28,054 nt of DNA, taken from the NCBI GenBank assembly GCA_042088665.1, contig JBELMB010000056.1:1-28054 (forward strand). The letters are read 5' to 3'. Position 1 is the first letter of the stretch. Every line of letters begins with the position of its first letter. The notes below the pieces were generated by a model. It was not told the origin of the DNA and did no database searches. It saw only the letters and a list, made by a program, of their open reading frames with translations. The DNA comes from JBELMB01 sp042088665 (GTDB lineage: Bacteria > Pseudomonadota > Alphaproteobacteria > Rhodobacterales > Rhodobacteraceae). Below are positions 1 to 6,962 of the stretch, in pieces. The position numbers and the translations under genes are program-made.

Positions 1-610
1 CCGATCTATGACCGAAGAAGAAGAATCCAAGCGGCGGCAGGCGGAGTTCGAAACCCGGACAAACCTGTTCATGGAAACGCTGGATCTCGACGAATTCTTT
101 GCCCAGTTGCTGGTGTCCGAAGGCTTCACCAACCTCGAAGAAGTTGCCTACGTGGAAATCGACGAGTTGCTGGTCATCGACGGCGTGGACGAATCCACCG
201 CACATGAGTTGCAGACCCGTGCCACCGAATTCCTTGAGGAACAGGCCCGCAAGGCGCTGGAACGCGCACGTGAGCTTGGCGTCGACGACAGTCTGGTGAA
301 TTTCGAGGGTCTCACACCGCAGATGCTCGAGGCGCTGGCCGAGGATGGCATCAAGACGCTTGAGGACTTTGCCACTTGTGCCGACTGGGAACTGGCCGGC
401 GGCTGGACCACGGTGGACGGGCAGCGCGTCAAGGACGACGGCCTGCTGGAGAAGTTCAACGTGGATCTCGAAGAGGCCCAGACCCTCGTGATGACCGCAC
501 GCGTGCTGCTCGGCTGGGTTGACCCGACCGAACTGGAGCCCGACATCGACGAAGAGGGCGACGAAACGGATCCTGACGCGGCGGACGACTCGCCCGAGCA
601 GGAGGGCTGA
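1..610 (+). CDS. nusA: Transcription termination/antitermination protein NusA, C-terminal part (5' truncated)
   Basis: The reading frame is open from the window edge (first full codon at position 2) to the TGA at 608-610, so the N-terminal, S1 and KH domains lie outside. NusA binds RNA polymerase and nascent RNA and controls pausing, termination and antitermination. The visible part has two helix-hairpin-helix-like modules: one around residues 25-75 (LLVSEGFTNLEEVAYVEIDE, then IDGVDE) and one around 95-170 (FEGLTPQMLEALAEDGIKTL). An acidic tail rich in D and E follows, as in alphaproteobacterial NusA. The internal ATG at position 8 is not the start: the entry segment MTEEEESKRRQAEF matches the inside of NusA proteins. 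The order nusA-rnpM-infB with 7- and 9-base gaps is the usual operon. Identity is firm; only the length is unknown. Confidence 0.93.
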   Translation, partial: RSMTEEEESKRRQAEFETRTNLFMETLDLDEFFAQLLVSEGFTNLEEVAYVEIDELLVIDGVDESTAHELQTRATEFLEEQARKALERARELGVDDSLVNFEGLTPQMLEALAEDGIKTLEDFATCADWELAGGWTTVDGQRVKDDGLLEKFNVDLEEAQTLVMTARVLLGWVDPTELEPDIDEEGDETDPDAADDSPEQEG

Positions 611-617
611 CCCCGTA

Positions 618-1265
618 ATGAGCCGAGGCGGCCGCGAGAAACATCATGAGGATGGTCCGGAGCGCAAATGCATTGCCACCGGGGAAACTCAGCCCAAAAC
701 GGGCCTGATCCGCTTTGTTGTTGGGCCGGAAGGTCGCATTGTGCCGGATCTGGCTGGTAAATTGCCGGGACGTGGCCTATATGTCTGCGCCAATCGTGCG
801 GCCTTGGAGAAAGCGGCGCAAAAGGGCCTGTTTGCCCGCGCTGCCAAACAGCCGGTGCAAGTGCCCGAGGGGCTGGGTGATCTGCTGGAGCAGATGCTGG
901 CCCGCCGGGTCGTCGATCTGATCAGCTTGGCTCGAAAGTCAGGCCAGGCGATTTCGGGGTATGAAAAGGTCAAGGCCAGACTCCAGATGGAAGAGGCCAC
1001 CGTACTGCTCCAGGCCGAAGATGGCTCGGAGCGGGGAAAATCGAAACTCAGCACGCCGTATGGCGGGCGATATATTGGCTGGCTGACCGCGGACGAACTT
1101 GGCGCGGCCTTTGGTCGACAAACTGTCATACATGCCGCGCTTGGCTCTGGCGGACTCGTTCCGCGTATTGTAGAGGAAGCCATGCGCTTGAAAGGACTCC
1201 GTTTTCAGCCTGATCCGCAGGCTGGGACGACGGATCACGGCGGAAAATCCCGCCGGAAAGGATAA
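618..1265 (+). CDS. rnpM: RNA-binding protein RnpM/YlxR with L7Ae-like domain
   Basis: This is a 215-residue protein. The N-terminal YlxR (DUF448) fold shows the family signature RKCIATGE near residues 16-23, then LIRFVV and LPGRGLYVC. The second half (about 95-190, from LARRVVDLISLARKSGQA) resembles an L7Ae/L30e RNA-binding domain, a fusion common in Alphaproteobacteria. In Bacillus the YlxR protein, renamed RnpM, binds the RNase P RNA and modulates its activity; in Proteobacteria the role is inferred. The ATG at 618 lies 7 bases after the nusA stop, which fits translational coupling. The open frame extends upstream to 519, but that part overlaps nusA and reads as a shadow. infB follows after 9 bases. 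Confidence 0.9.
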   Translation: MSRGGREKHHEDGPERKCIATGETQPKTGLIRFVVGPEGRIVPDLAGKLPGRGLYVCANRAALEKAAQKGLFARAAKQPVQVPEGLGDLLEQMLARRVVDLISLARKSGQAISGYEKVKARLQMEEATVLLQAEDGSERGKSKLSTPYGGRYIGWLTADELGAAFGRQTVIHAALGSGGLVPRIVEEAMRLKGLRFQPDPQAGTTDHGGKSRRKG

Positions 1266-1274
1266 AGACGTTTT

Positions 1275-3791
1275 ATGAGCGATAACGACGGCAAAAAGAC
1301 CCTGGGTGTGCGTAGCGGCGGCGGCCGGTCTGGCAGCGTGAAGCAAAGCTTCAGCCATGGACGCACCAAGAACGTCGTGGTGGAGACGAAGCGCAAGCGT
1401 GTCGTTGTTCCCAAGCCCGGCGCAGGCGCCACAGGTGGCAAGGCTGGTCAGGTTGGCGGCTCCGGTGCGAAGCGCCCGGCTGGCATCTCCGACGCCGAGA
1501 TGGAGCGCCGCCTGAAGGCGTTGCAGGCCGCGAAAGCCCGCGAATCCGAAGAGCAGGCAAAGCGCGAAGCCGAGGAACAGCGCCGCGCGCAAGAGCGCGA
1601 ACGCATGCGCGCCGAAAAGGAACAGAAAGAGCGCGAACAGCGCGAGGCGGAAGAGCGCGCCAAGGCCAAGGCCGAAGATGAGGCGCGCAAGGTCCGTGAG
1701 GCCAAGGACGCCGAAGAGAAGAAGGCCAAGGCCGCCGCGGCAGCCGCAGCCGCACCGGCTGGTGCGCCGGACGACCAGGCGCGCGCCAACAAGACCAAGG
1801 ACAAGACCACAAAGACCGAGACCCCCGGCCGCGAAGCCGACAACCGCGACGACCGTCGTGGACGTGGCCGCGGCGGCGACGACGGTGGCCGCCGCTCTGG
1901 CAAGCTGACGCTGAACCAGGCGCTGTCCGGTGGCGAAGGTGGTCGCCAGAAATCCCTCGCCGCGATGAAGCGCAAGCAGGAGCGCGCGCGCCAAAAGGCG
2001 ATGGGCGGTGCTCAGGCCCGTGAAAAGGTCGTGCGTGACGTACAGTTGCCGGAAGCCATCACCGTGGCCGAGCTTGCCAACCGTATGGCAGAACGCGTCG
2101 GTGACGTGGTCAAGTCCCTGATGAACAGCGGCATCATGGCGACGCAGAACCAGTCGATCGATCAGGATACCGCCGAGCTCATCATCGAGGAATTTGGTCA
2201 CAAGGTGACCCGGGTCTCTGATGCTGACGTCGAGGACGTGATCCAGCAAATCGAGGACAGCAGCGAGGATCTGAAGCCGCGTCCGCCGGTTGTGACCATC
2301 ATGGGCCACGTCGACCACGGCAAGACGTCACTGCTGGACGCGATCCGCAACGCCAAGGTGACCGCAGGCGAAGCCGGCGGCATCACCCAGCATATCGGCG
2401 CTTATCAGGTGACAACCGATGGCGGCTCGACGCTCAGTTTCCTCGACACGCCGGGTCACGCGGCCTTTACCTCCATGCGTTCGCGTGGTGCACAGGTTAC
2501 GGACATCGTTGTTCTGGTGGTCGCGGCGGATGACGCCGTGATGCCCCAGACGGTCGAGGCGATCAGCCACGCGAAGGCGGCCGGGGTGCCGATGATCGTG
2601 GCGATCAACAAGATCGACAAGCCGTCTGCGAACCCGACCAAAGTGCGTACCGATCTTCTCCAACACGAAGTGATCGTGGAACAGATGTCCGGTGACGTGC
2701 AGGATGTCGAAGTCTCCGCCATCACCGGTCACGGTCTGGACAACCTGCTTGAAGCGATTGCGCTGCAGGCAGAAATCCTCGAACTCAAGGCCAACCCGAC
2801 CCGCGCTGCCGAAGGCGCGGTGATCGAGGCGCAGCTTGATGTGGGCCGCGGTCCCGTTGCGACGGTTCTGGTGCAAAAAGGCACGTTGAAGCAGGGTGAC
2901 ATCTTTGTTGTGGGCGAGCAGTACGGCAAGGTCCGTGCGCTGATCAACGACAAGGGCGAACGCGTCAAGGAAGCCGGACCTTCTGTTCCTGTCGAGGTCC
3001 TTGGCCTCAACGGTACGCCAGAGGCAGGCGACGTGTTGAACGTCACCGAGACCGAGGCACAGGCGCGGGAGATTGCGGAATACCGTGCCAATCTCGCGAA
3101 GGAAAAGCGCGCTGCGGCCGGTGCTGCGACGACGCTGGACCAACTTCTGCAGAAGGCCAAGGACGACGAGAACGTCAAGGAATTGCCGATCCTGATGAAG
3201 GCCGACGTGCAGGGCTCTGCCGAGGCGATCGTTCAAGCGATGGAAAAGATCGGCAACGACGAAGTGCGCGTGCGCGTGCTGCACTCTGGCGTCGGAGCGA
3301 TCACCGAAACCGACGTGGGGCTTGCAGAGGCCTCCGGTGCGCCGGTCATTGGGTTCAACGTGCGTGCGAACGCACCCGCCCGCAACGCCGCCAACCAGAA
3401 AGGTGTAGAGATCCGTTACTACTCGGTGATCTACGATCTGGTGGACGACGTGAAGGCAGCCGCCTCTGGCCTGTTGTCGAAAGAGGTGCGCGAAACCTTC
3501 ATCGGCTATGCCGAGATCAAGGAGGTCTTCAAGGTCTCCAACGTGGGCAAGGTCGCCGGTTGTCTGGTTACCGAAGGGGTGGCACGCCGCTCCGCTGGGG
3601 TGCGCCTGCTGCGCGACAACGTTGTGATCCACGAGGGCACGCTCAAGACGCTGAAGCGCTTCAAGGACGAAGTCTCCGAAGTGCAGTCCGGTCAGGAATG
3701 CGGGATGGCCTTCGAGAACTACGACGACGTGCGCCCTGCCGACGTCATCGAAATCTTTGAGCGCGAAGAAATCGAGCGTACACTGGCGTAA
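1275..3791 (+). CDS. infB: Translation initiation factor IF-2
   Basis: This is an 838-residue GTPase that places initiator fMet-tRNA on the 30S subunit and promotes subunit joining. A long N-terminal extension (about 70-260) is charged, low-complexity, rich in K, R, E and A, and includes an alanine run near 155. An IF2_N module follows near 265-325 (LPEAITVAELANRMAE). The G domain shows G1 GHVDHGKTS near 343, G3 DTPGHAAF near 390 and G4 NKID near 445. The C-terminal beta-barrel and IF2-C domains end in the conserved EREEIERTLA. AAGGA about 15 bases upstream is only a loose Shine-Dalgarno, but gene order and domain layout fix the start. In many bacteria rbfA and truB come next; here the operon ends in terminator structures. 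Confidence 0.97.
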   Translation: MSDNDGKKTLGVRSGGGRSGSVKQSFSHGRTKNVVVETKRKRVVVPKPGAGATGGKAGQVGGSGAKRPAGISDAEMERRLKALQAAKARESEEQAKREAEEQRRAQERERMRAEKEQKEREQREAEERAKAKAEDEARKVREAKDAEEKKAKAAAAAAAAPAGAPDDQARANKTKDKTTKTETPGREADNRDDRRGRGRGGDDGGRRSGKLTLNQALSGGEGGRQKSLAAMKRKQERARQKAMGGAQAREKVVRDVQLPEAITVAELANRMAERVGDVVKSLMNSGIMATQNQSIDQDTAELIIEEFGHKVTRVSDADVEDVIQQIEDSSEDLKPRPPVVTIMGHVDHGKTSLLDAIRNAKVTAGEAGGITQHIGAYQVTTDGGSTLSFLDTPGHAAFTSMRSRGAQVTDIVVLVVAADDAVMPQTVEAISHAKAAGVPMIVAINKIDKPSANPTKVRTDLLQHEVIVEQMSGDVQDVEVSAITGHGLDNLLEAIALQAEILELKANPTRAAEGAVIEAQLDVGRGPVATVLVQKGTLKQGDIFVVGEQYGKVRALINDKGERVKEAGPSVPVEVLGLNGTPEAGDVLNVTETEAQAREIAEYRANLAKEKRAAAGAATTLDQLLQKAKDDENVKELPILMKADVQGSAEAIVQAMEKIGNDEVRVRVLHSGVGAITETDVGLAEASGAPVIGFNVRANAPARNAANQKGVEIRYYSVIYDLVDDVKAAASGLLSKEVRETFIGYAEIKEVFKVSNVGKVAGCLVTEGVARRSAGVRLLRDNVVIHEGTLKTLKRFKDEVSEVQSGQECGMAFENYDDVRPADVIEIFEREEIERTLA

Positions 3792-3800
3792 CCTGCAATA

Positions 3801-3829
3801 TCAGGACCGCGTTTCGAACGTGGTCCTGA
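3801..3829 (+). other. Hairpin just downstream of infB
   Basis: Arms 3801-3813 (TCAGGACCGCGTT) and 3817-3829 (AACGTGGTCCTGA) pair over 13 bp with one G-U wobble and a 3-base loop, starting 10 bases after the infB stop. No T-run follows. It is either a first, weak termination signal or a 3'-end mRNA-stabilising structure ahead of the strong terminator 45 bases downstream. Confidence 0.6.
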
Positions 3830-3874
3830 ACAATTGTCAGGGACCAACCGGATGTTCGGAAAACTCCAACACAA

Positions 3875-3912
3875 AAAGAAAAGGCCCCTGGCGATCCAGG
3901 GGCCTTTTCTTT
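3875..3912. terminator. Strong bidirectional intrinsic terminator between infB and the small minus-strand gene
   Basis: The arms AAAAGGCCCCTGG (3879-3891) and CCAGGGGCCTTTT (3896-3908) pair perfectly around the loop CGAT. A-T pairs on the outside extend the stem to about 17 bp (3875-3912). Read on the plus strand it ends in TTTTCTTT, closing the nusA-rnpM-infB operon. Read on the minus strand it ends in TTTTCTTTTT, which can close the convergent 44-codon gene. Confidence 0.92.
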
Positions 3913-3978
3913 GCAGGCGTTGCAGTACCTGAGCTTTGCGGTGGTGCGCGGTTCCACCGCTTGCAACAATCTGGCCGT

Positions 3979-4113
3979 TCAGGCCTTCCGTGTTACCGGT
4001 GTACCGGTAAAGACGCGGTCGCCAACACGCACGCTGACGCGGCCGTCCGGCAGTGTATTCACAAGCATTCCCTGAACGGAAACGCAGCTTCCCAGTTCGA
4101 TCGTACGCAGCAT
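3979..4113 (-). CDS. Small conserved-looking protein of 44 residues, function unknown
   Basis: I do not recognise a characterised family. The protein begins MLRTIELGSC and continues VSVQGMLVNTLPDGRVSVRV, then GDRVFTGTPVTRKA; the pattern suggests a compact beta-rich fold with no signal peptide or membrane segment. Support for a real gene: a strong Shine-Dalgarno GGGGAGGA lies 5 bases before the ATG (4111-4113), a promoter-like pair sits about 50 bases upstream, and the TGA (3979-3981) is followed by a terminator that also works on this strand. It converges with infB and lies 182 bases downstream of mutT, so it could also receive read-through from the mutT operon. At under 50 codons, automated gene callers would easily miss it. 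Confidence 0.72.
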   Translation of the reverse strand: MLRTIELGSCVSVQGMLVNTLPDGRVSVRVGDRVFTGTPVTRKA

Positions 4114-4169
4114 ATCATTCCTCCCCAATGCAACGAGCACCACAAACTTACCCAGAAATCTTAAAATTT

Positions 4170-4198
4170 TCTATAATTTTGAGTCGCTAAACTGTCAT
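4170..4198 (-). promoter_or_regulatory. Sigma-70-type promoter for the 44-codon gene
   Basis: Read on the minus strand, ATGACA (4193-4198) is separated by exactly 17 bases from TATAGA (4170-4175), in an AT-rich stretch unlike the GC-rich surroundings. The predicted start near 4163 would give a 5' leader of about 50 bases. A perfect TATAAT on the plus strand (4172-4177) lacks a -35 partner and has no downstream gene. The rest of the gap (4199-4295) shows only a weak 6-bp inverted repeat (4220-4237). Confidence 0.5.
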
Positions 4199-4295
4199 AT
4201 TCTTGCGCGTGAATTGTTCGCGTTCGCATTTGAACGCACAAATTACCGGCGAAGCTCGCTTTATTACACTGCAAATCATGTACAATCGGAAAAGA

Positions 4296-4694
4296 CTACA
4301 GCCAATCGCGCAAAATCGGGATCAATGGGATATCCGCTGGGGGCATCGGATAGTCCTTTAGCTGCGATGCGCGGACCCATTTCAGCACCTGATTCTCTCG
4401 CGCTTGCGGCACGCCGTTCCATTTGCGGCAGGCAAAAAGCGGCATGAGAAGGTGGAAATCCTGATAGCCATGCGATGCAAAGGTCAGCGGCGCGAGGCAA
4501 CTGTCCCAGGTTTCGATCCCCAGTTCTTCGTGCAACTCACGGACCAGGGCCGCCTCAGGGGTTTCGCCGGTCTCGACCTTGCCACCCGGAAATTCCCACA
4601 GACCCGCCATGGATTTGCCCGGCGGGCGCTGCGCCAACAGGATACGCCCGTCCGGATCGATCAGTGCCACGGCGGAAACAAGAACGATCTTCAT
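4296..4694 (-). CDS. mutT: MutT-type Nudix hydrolase (8-oxo-dGTP diphosphatase)
   Basis: This 132-residue cytosolic protein hydrolyses oxidised nucleoside triphosphates such as 8-oxo-dGTP and so prevents A:T to C:G mutations. The Nudix box (G x5 E x7 REUxEExGU) is complete at residues 38-60: G38, E44, then RELHEELGI at 52-60. The N-terminal strand MKIVLVSAVALI and the RPPGKSMAGLWEFPGGK segment are typical of MutT proper rather than of general Nudix proteins. Length matches the family (about 130). AAAGGG lies 8 bases before the ATG. It starts 28 bases after the argJ stop on the same strand, so it is probably the last gene of a parvulin-argJ-mutT operon. Substrate specificity is inferred from family resemblance. 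Confidence 0.9.
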   Translation of the reverse strand: MKIVLVSAVALIDPDGRILLAQRPPGKSMAGLWEFPGGKVETGETPEAALVRELHEELGIETWDSCLAPLTFASHGYQDFHLLMPLFACRKWNGVPQARENQVLKWVRASQLKDYPMPPADIPLIPILRDWL

Positions 4695-4722
4695 GCTATG
4701 ACCCTTTCAGGCGTGCGCCCCG

Positions 4723-5940
4723 TCAGGAGCGATAATCGGCGTTGATGGTGATGTAGCCGTGGGTCAGGTCACAGGTCCAGACCGTGGCAGAACCGGTGCC
4801 AATCCCAAGATCCAGCTTCACGGTGATCTCGGGCTGGCGCATGACGGCGGCGCCGTCTTCCTCGCGGTAGCCGTCTGCGACCCATCCCTTTTCAGCCACC
4901 AGCACGTCGTCAAACCAGATCGACAGCCGGTCGCGATCTGCGGTCGCGCCGGATTTGCCGACGGCCATGACAATGCGGCCCCAATTCGGGTCCTCACCGG
5001 CAAAGGCTGTTTTCACCAGCGGAGAGTTAGCGATGGCCAACCCGTGCACCCGCGCGTCAGCCTCAGAGACAGCGCCGGTCACCTCGACCGTGACGAATTT
5101 CGTCGCCCCCTCGCCGTCGCGCACCACCTGATGCGCCAGATCCCGCATCACGTTTTCGAGAGCTTCTGCGAAGCGCGCGTCCCCCGCCACATCCACGCCA
5201 GAGGCACCCGTCGCCGCCATCAGCAGCGTGTCAGAGGTCGACGTATCGCTGTCCACGGTGATGCAGTTGAACGTCCGCGCGTTTGTCTCTGACACCAGCG
5301 CCTGCAAGGCGTCGCGCGAAATTGCCGCATCGGTAAACAGAAAGACCAGCATCGTGGCCATGTCCGGCGCAATCATGCCGGAACCTTTGGCGATGCCCGC
5401 GATCTGCACGGGCGTGCCATTGACCGACACCGTGGCAGTGGCGCCCTTGGCGTAGGTATCGGTGGTCATGATCGCGCCCGCTGCCGCCTCAAGCCCCGCC
5501 GGAGAGAGGGCCGCAACGAGGTCACCGACCTTGTCGGTGATACGCTCATGCGGCAAGGGTTCACCGATCACACCGGTAGAGGCCGTGAAAATGCGTGACA
5601 CAGGCAAACCGGTTGCCTCGGCCACCACTTGCGTGATCGCTGCGACGGAACCTTCGCCCGTGCCACCGGTAAAGGCATTGGCATTGCCCGCGTTCACCAG
5701 AAAGGCCGCGCCTTCCAGATGGTCGCCGCCGATCTTTGCCTGACAATCCAGCACCGGGGCGGAGCGCGTCGAAGACCGGGTGAACACCCCGGCCACGACG
5801 CTTCCCGGGTCGAGGACCGCCAGCATGACGTCGTCCCGCCCGCGGTAGCGGATCTCTGCGGCCACCGCAGAAAACCGCGCACCGGGCACCTCTGGCAAGT
5901 CGGGAAAGCGCTCAGGCGCCAGTGGCGACCGGGGACTCAT
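4723..5940 (-). CDS. argJ: Bifunctional glutamate N-acetyltransferase / amino-acid acetyltransferase ArgJ
   Basis: This 405-residue enzyme of arginine synthesis transfers acetyl from N-acetylornithine to glutamate (acetyl recycling); some members also use acetyl-CoA. The hallmark self-cleavage site is visible as KGSGMIAP then DMATML, with Thr196 as the expected new N-terminal nucleophile of the beta chain. Other conserved pieces are NAGNANAFTG (83-92), STGVIGEPLP (121-130) and the C-terminal DLTHGYITINADYRS. Full length for the family. Its ATG overlaps the stop of the upstream parvulin gene in an ATGA arrangement (5937-5940), so the two are translationally coupled. Whether it is mono- or bifunctional cannot be read from the sequence. 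Confidence 0.95.
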   Translation of the reverse strand: MSPRSPLAPERFPDLPEVPGARFSAVAAEIRYRGRDDVMLAVLDPGSVVAGVFTRSSTRSAPVLDCQAKIGGDHLEGAAFLVNAGNANAFTGGTGEGSVAAITQVVAEATGLPVSRIFTASTGVIGEPLPHERITDKVGDLVAALSPAGLEAAAGAIMTTDTYAKGATATVSVNGTPVQIAGIAKGSGMIAPDMATMLVFLFTDAAISRDALQALVSETNARTFNCITVDSDTSTSDTLLMAATGASGVDVAGDARFAEALENVMRDLAHQVVRDGEGATKFVTVEVTGAVSEADARVHGLAIANSPLVKTAFAGEDPNWGRIVMAVGKSGATADRDRLSIWFDDVLVAEKGWVADGYREEDGAAVMRQPEITVKLDLGIGTGSATVWTCDLTHGYITINADYRS

Positions 5941-6791
5941 TCGTCCAGAAGCAAGCTACGCTGCCCCAGAAGGCTCCGGTCGAGATCCTCGTTCGGGGTC
6001 AGCACCACGTCACTTTCACCCATCAGAGCATCAAGATAGGCAGAGACCGCCGCCTGCTGCATCTCTTGCTCCAGCTGCGGGGCCACGACTTCGAAGGCGG
6101 GCACATCGGCGACGCGCACATCGTTGAGCTTGATCACGTGCCAGCCGAACTGCGTGCGCACCGGGCCTGTCACATCTCCGGGATCGAGTTCATCAACCGC
6201 TTCCTGAAACGAGGGCACCATGTCGCCGGGACCGAACCAGCCCAGCGATCCGCCATTCGGACCAGAGGGACCTTCGGATTTCTGACGCGCCACGGCGGCA
6301 AAATCTGCGTCTCGCTGGCTGACTTCGGCCATCACGGCCAGCGCGTCTTCTTCGTTGGACAAAAGAATGTGAGAGGCGTCGAATTCCTTGTCACGCGCAC
6401 CGTCGACATAGCGCTTCTTGTACTCTTCCTCGACTTGGCGCGGCGTCACCAGCGATTTTGCCAAGGCCGAGATCGCCTCGGAGGCCAGCAGCGTCCGGCG
6501 CTGGTTTTCCAGCGACAGGGTGACGCGCGCCGACTCTACGGCTGCATCGCTCTGGGCAAAGACCTCGTGCTGAATGATCTGCTGCAGGATTCCGTCCCAA
6601 AGAGCGTCGGCAGGCACCTCCTGGTATTCCTGCGGCAGGCCCATATGCACCAGCATCATGTGACCAATCGTGATTTCGGTGCCATTTACGCTGGCAACCA
6701 CCTGCGCCAGCGGATCCTCTTGAGCCAAAGCCGGGGCGGCACAGGTCAAGACAACCGCAAGAGCCCCAAGTTTGCGTGCAGATTTCAGCAT
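5937..6791 (-). CDS. Exported parvulin-type peptidyl-prolyl isomerase
   Basis: This 284-residue protein has a signal peptide (1-23, ending ALA before QEDPLAQ), so it acts in the periplasm or on the cell envelope. An N-terminal helical, SurA/PrsA-like chaperone part (about 30-130) precedes one parvulin domain (about 136-226), with ASHILL at 139-144, GGSLGWFGPGDMVPSF at 180-195 and FGWHVIKL at 215-222. A short tail follows. No lipobox cysteine is seen, so it is probably soluble rather than a lipoprotein. It would help secreted or outer-membrane proteins to fold, which suits its position divergent from secA with a shared 171-base upstream region. It leads the apparent operon with argJ and mutT. 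The exact client set is unknown. Confidence 0.88.
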   Translation of the reverse strand: MLKSARKLGALAVVLTCAAPALAQEDPLAQVVASVNGTEITIGHMMLVHMGLPQEYQEVPADALWDGILQQIIQHEVFAQSDAAVESARVTLSLENQRRTLLASEAISALAKSLVTPRQVEEEYKKRYVDGARDKEFDASHILLSNEEDALAVMAEVSQRDADFAAVARQKSEGPSGPNGGSLGWFGPGDMVPSFQEAVDELDPGDVTGPVRTQFGWHVIKLNDVRVADVPAFEVVAPQLEQEMQQAAVSAYLDALMGESDVVLTPNEDLDRSLLGQRSLLLDE

Positions 6792-6829
6792 CTTCGCTTC
6801 CTATCCAATGGCCGCGTCTCCGGGCGGCG

Positions 6830-6858
6830 TTGACAGTCTGTAACCCGCCCCTTACATG
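6830..6858 (+). promoter_or_regulatory. Candidate secA promoter
   Basis: A perfect -35 TTGACA (6830-6835) is followed after 17 bases by a weak -10 TACATG (6853-6858), which keeps T, A and A of the consensus. The leader to the secA ATG would be about 98 bases. Alphaproteobacterial promoters often have degenerate -10 elements, but this is a pattern match only. Confidence 0.4.
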
Positions 6859-6962
6859 CGCAGAGGCGCTGTTGGTCCAGTCGTTTCTCTTCGTCATATG
6901 GCGCATGTGCGGGGCGGGCAAGCAGATGCCGCACACGAAGTTGGGATCAGGTAAGTCAGACC

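Noticed and set aside
939..3632. Long minus-strand open frames (459 and 434 codons) opposite rnpM and infB
   Set aside because: They are antisense shadows of conserved genes, with low-complexity Leu/Ala/Gly translations that mirror the charged IF-2 N-terminus.
3757..4164. 135-codon plus-strand frame after infB
   Set aside because: It crosses the infB terminator and lies antisense to the well-supported 44-codon gene, with no ribosome-binding site.
4172..4177. Perfect TATAAT on the plus strand
   Set aside because: No -35 at 16-18 bases and no plus-strand gene downstream. The AT-rich stretch is better explained by the minus-strand promoter.
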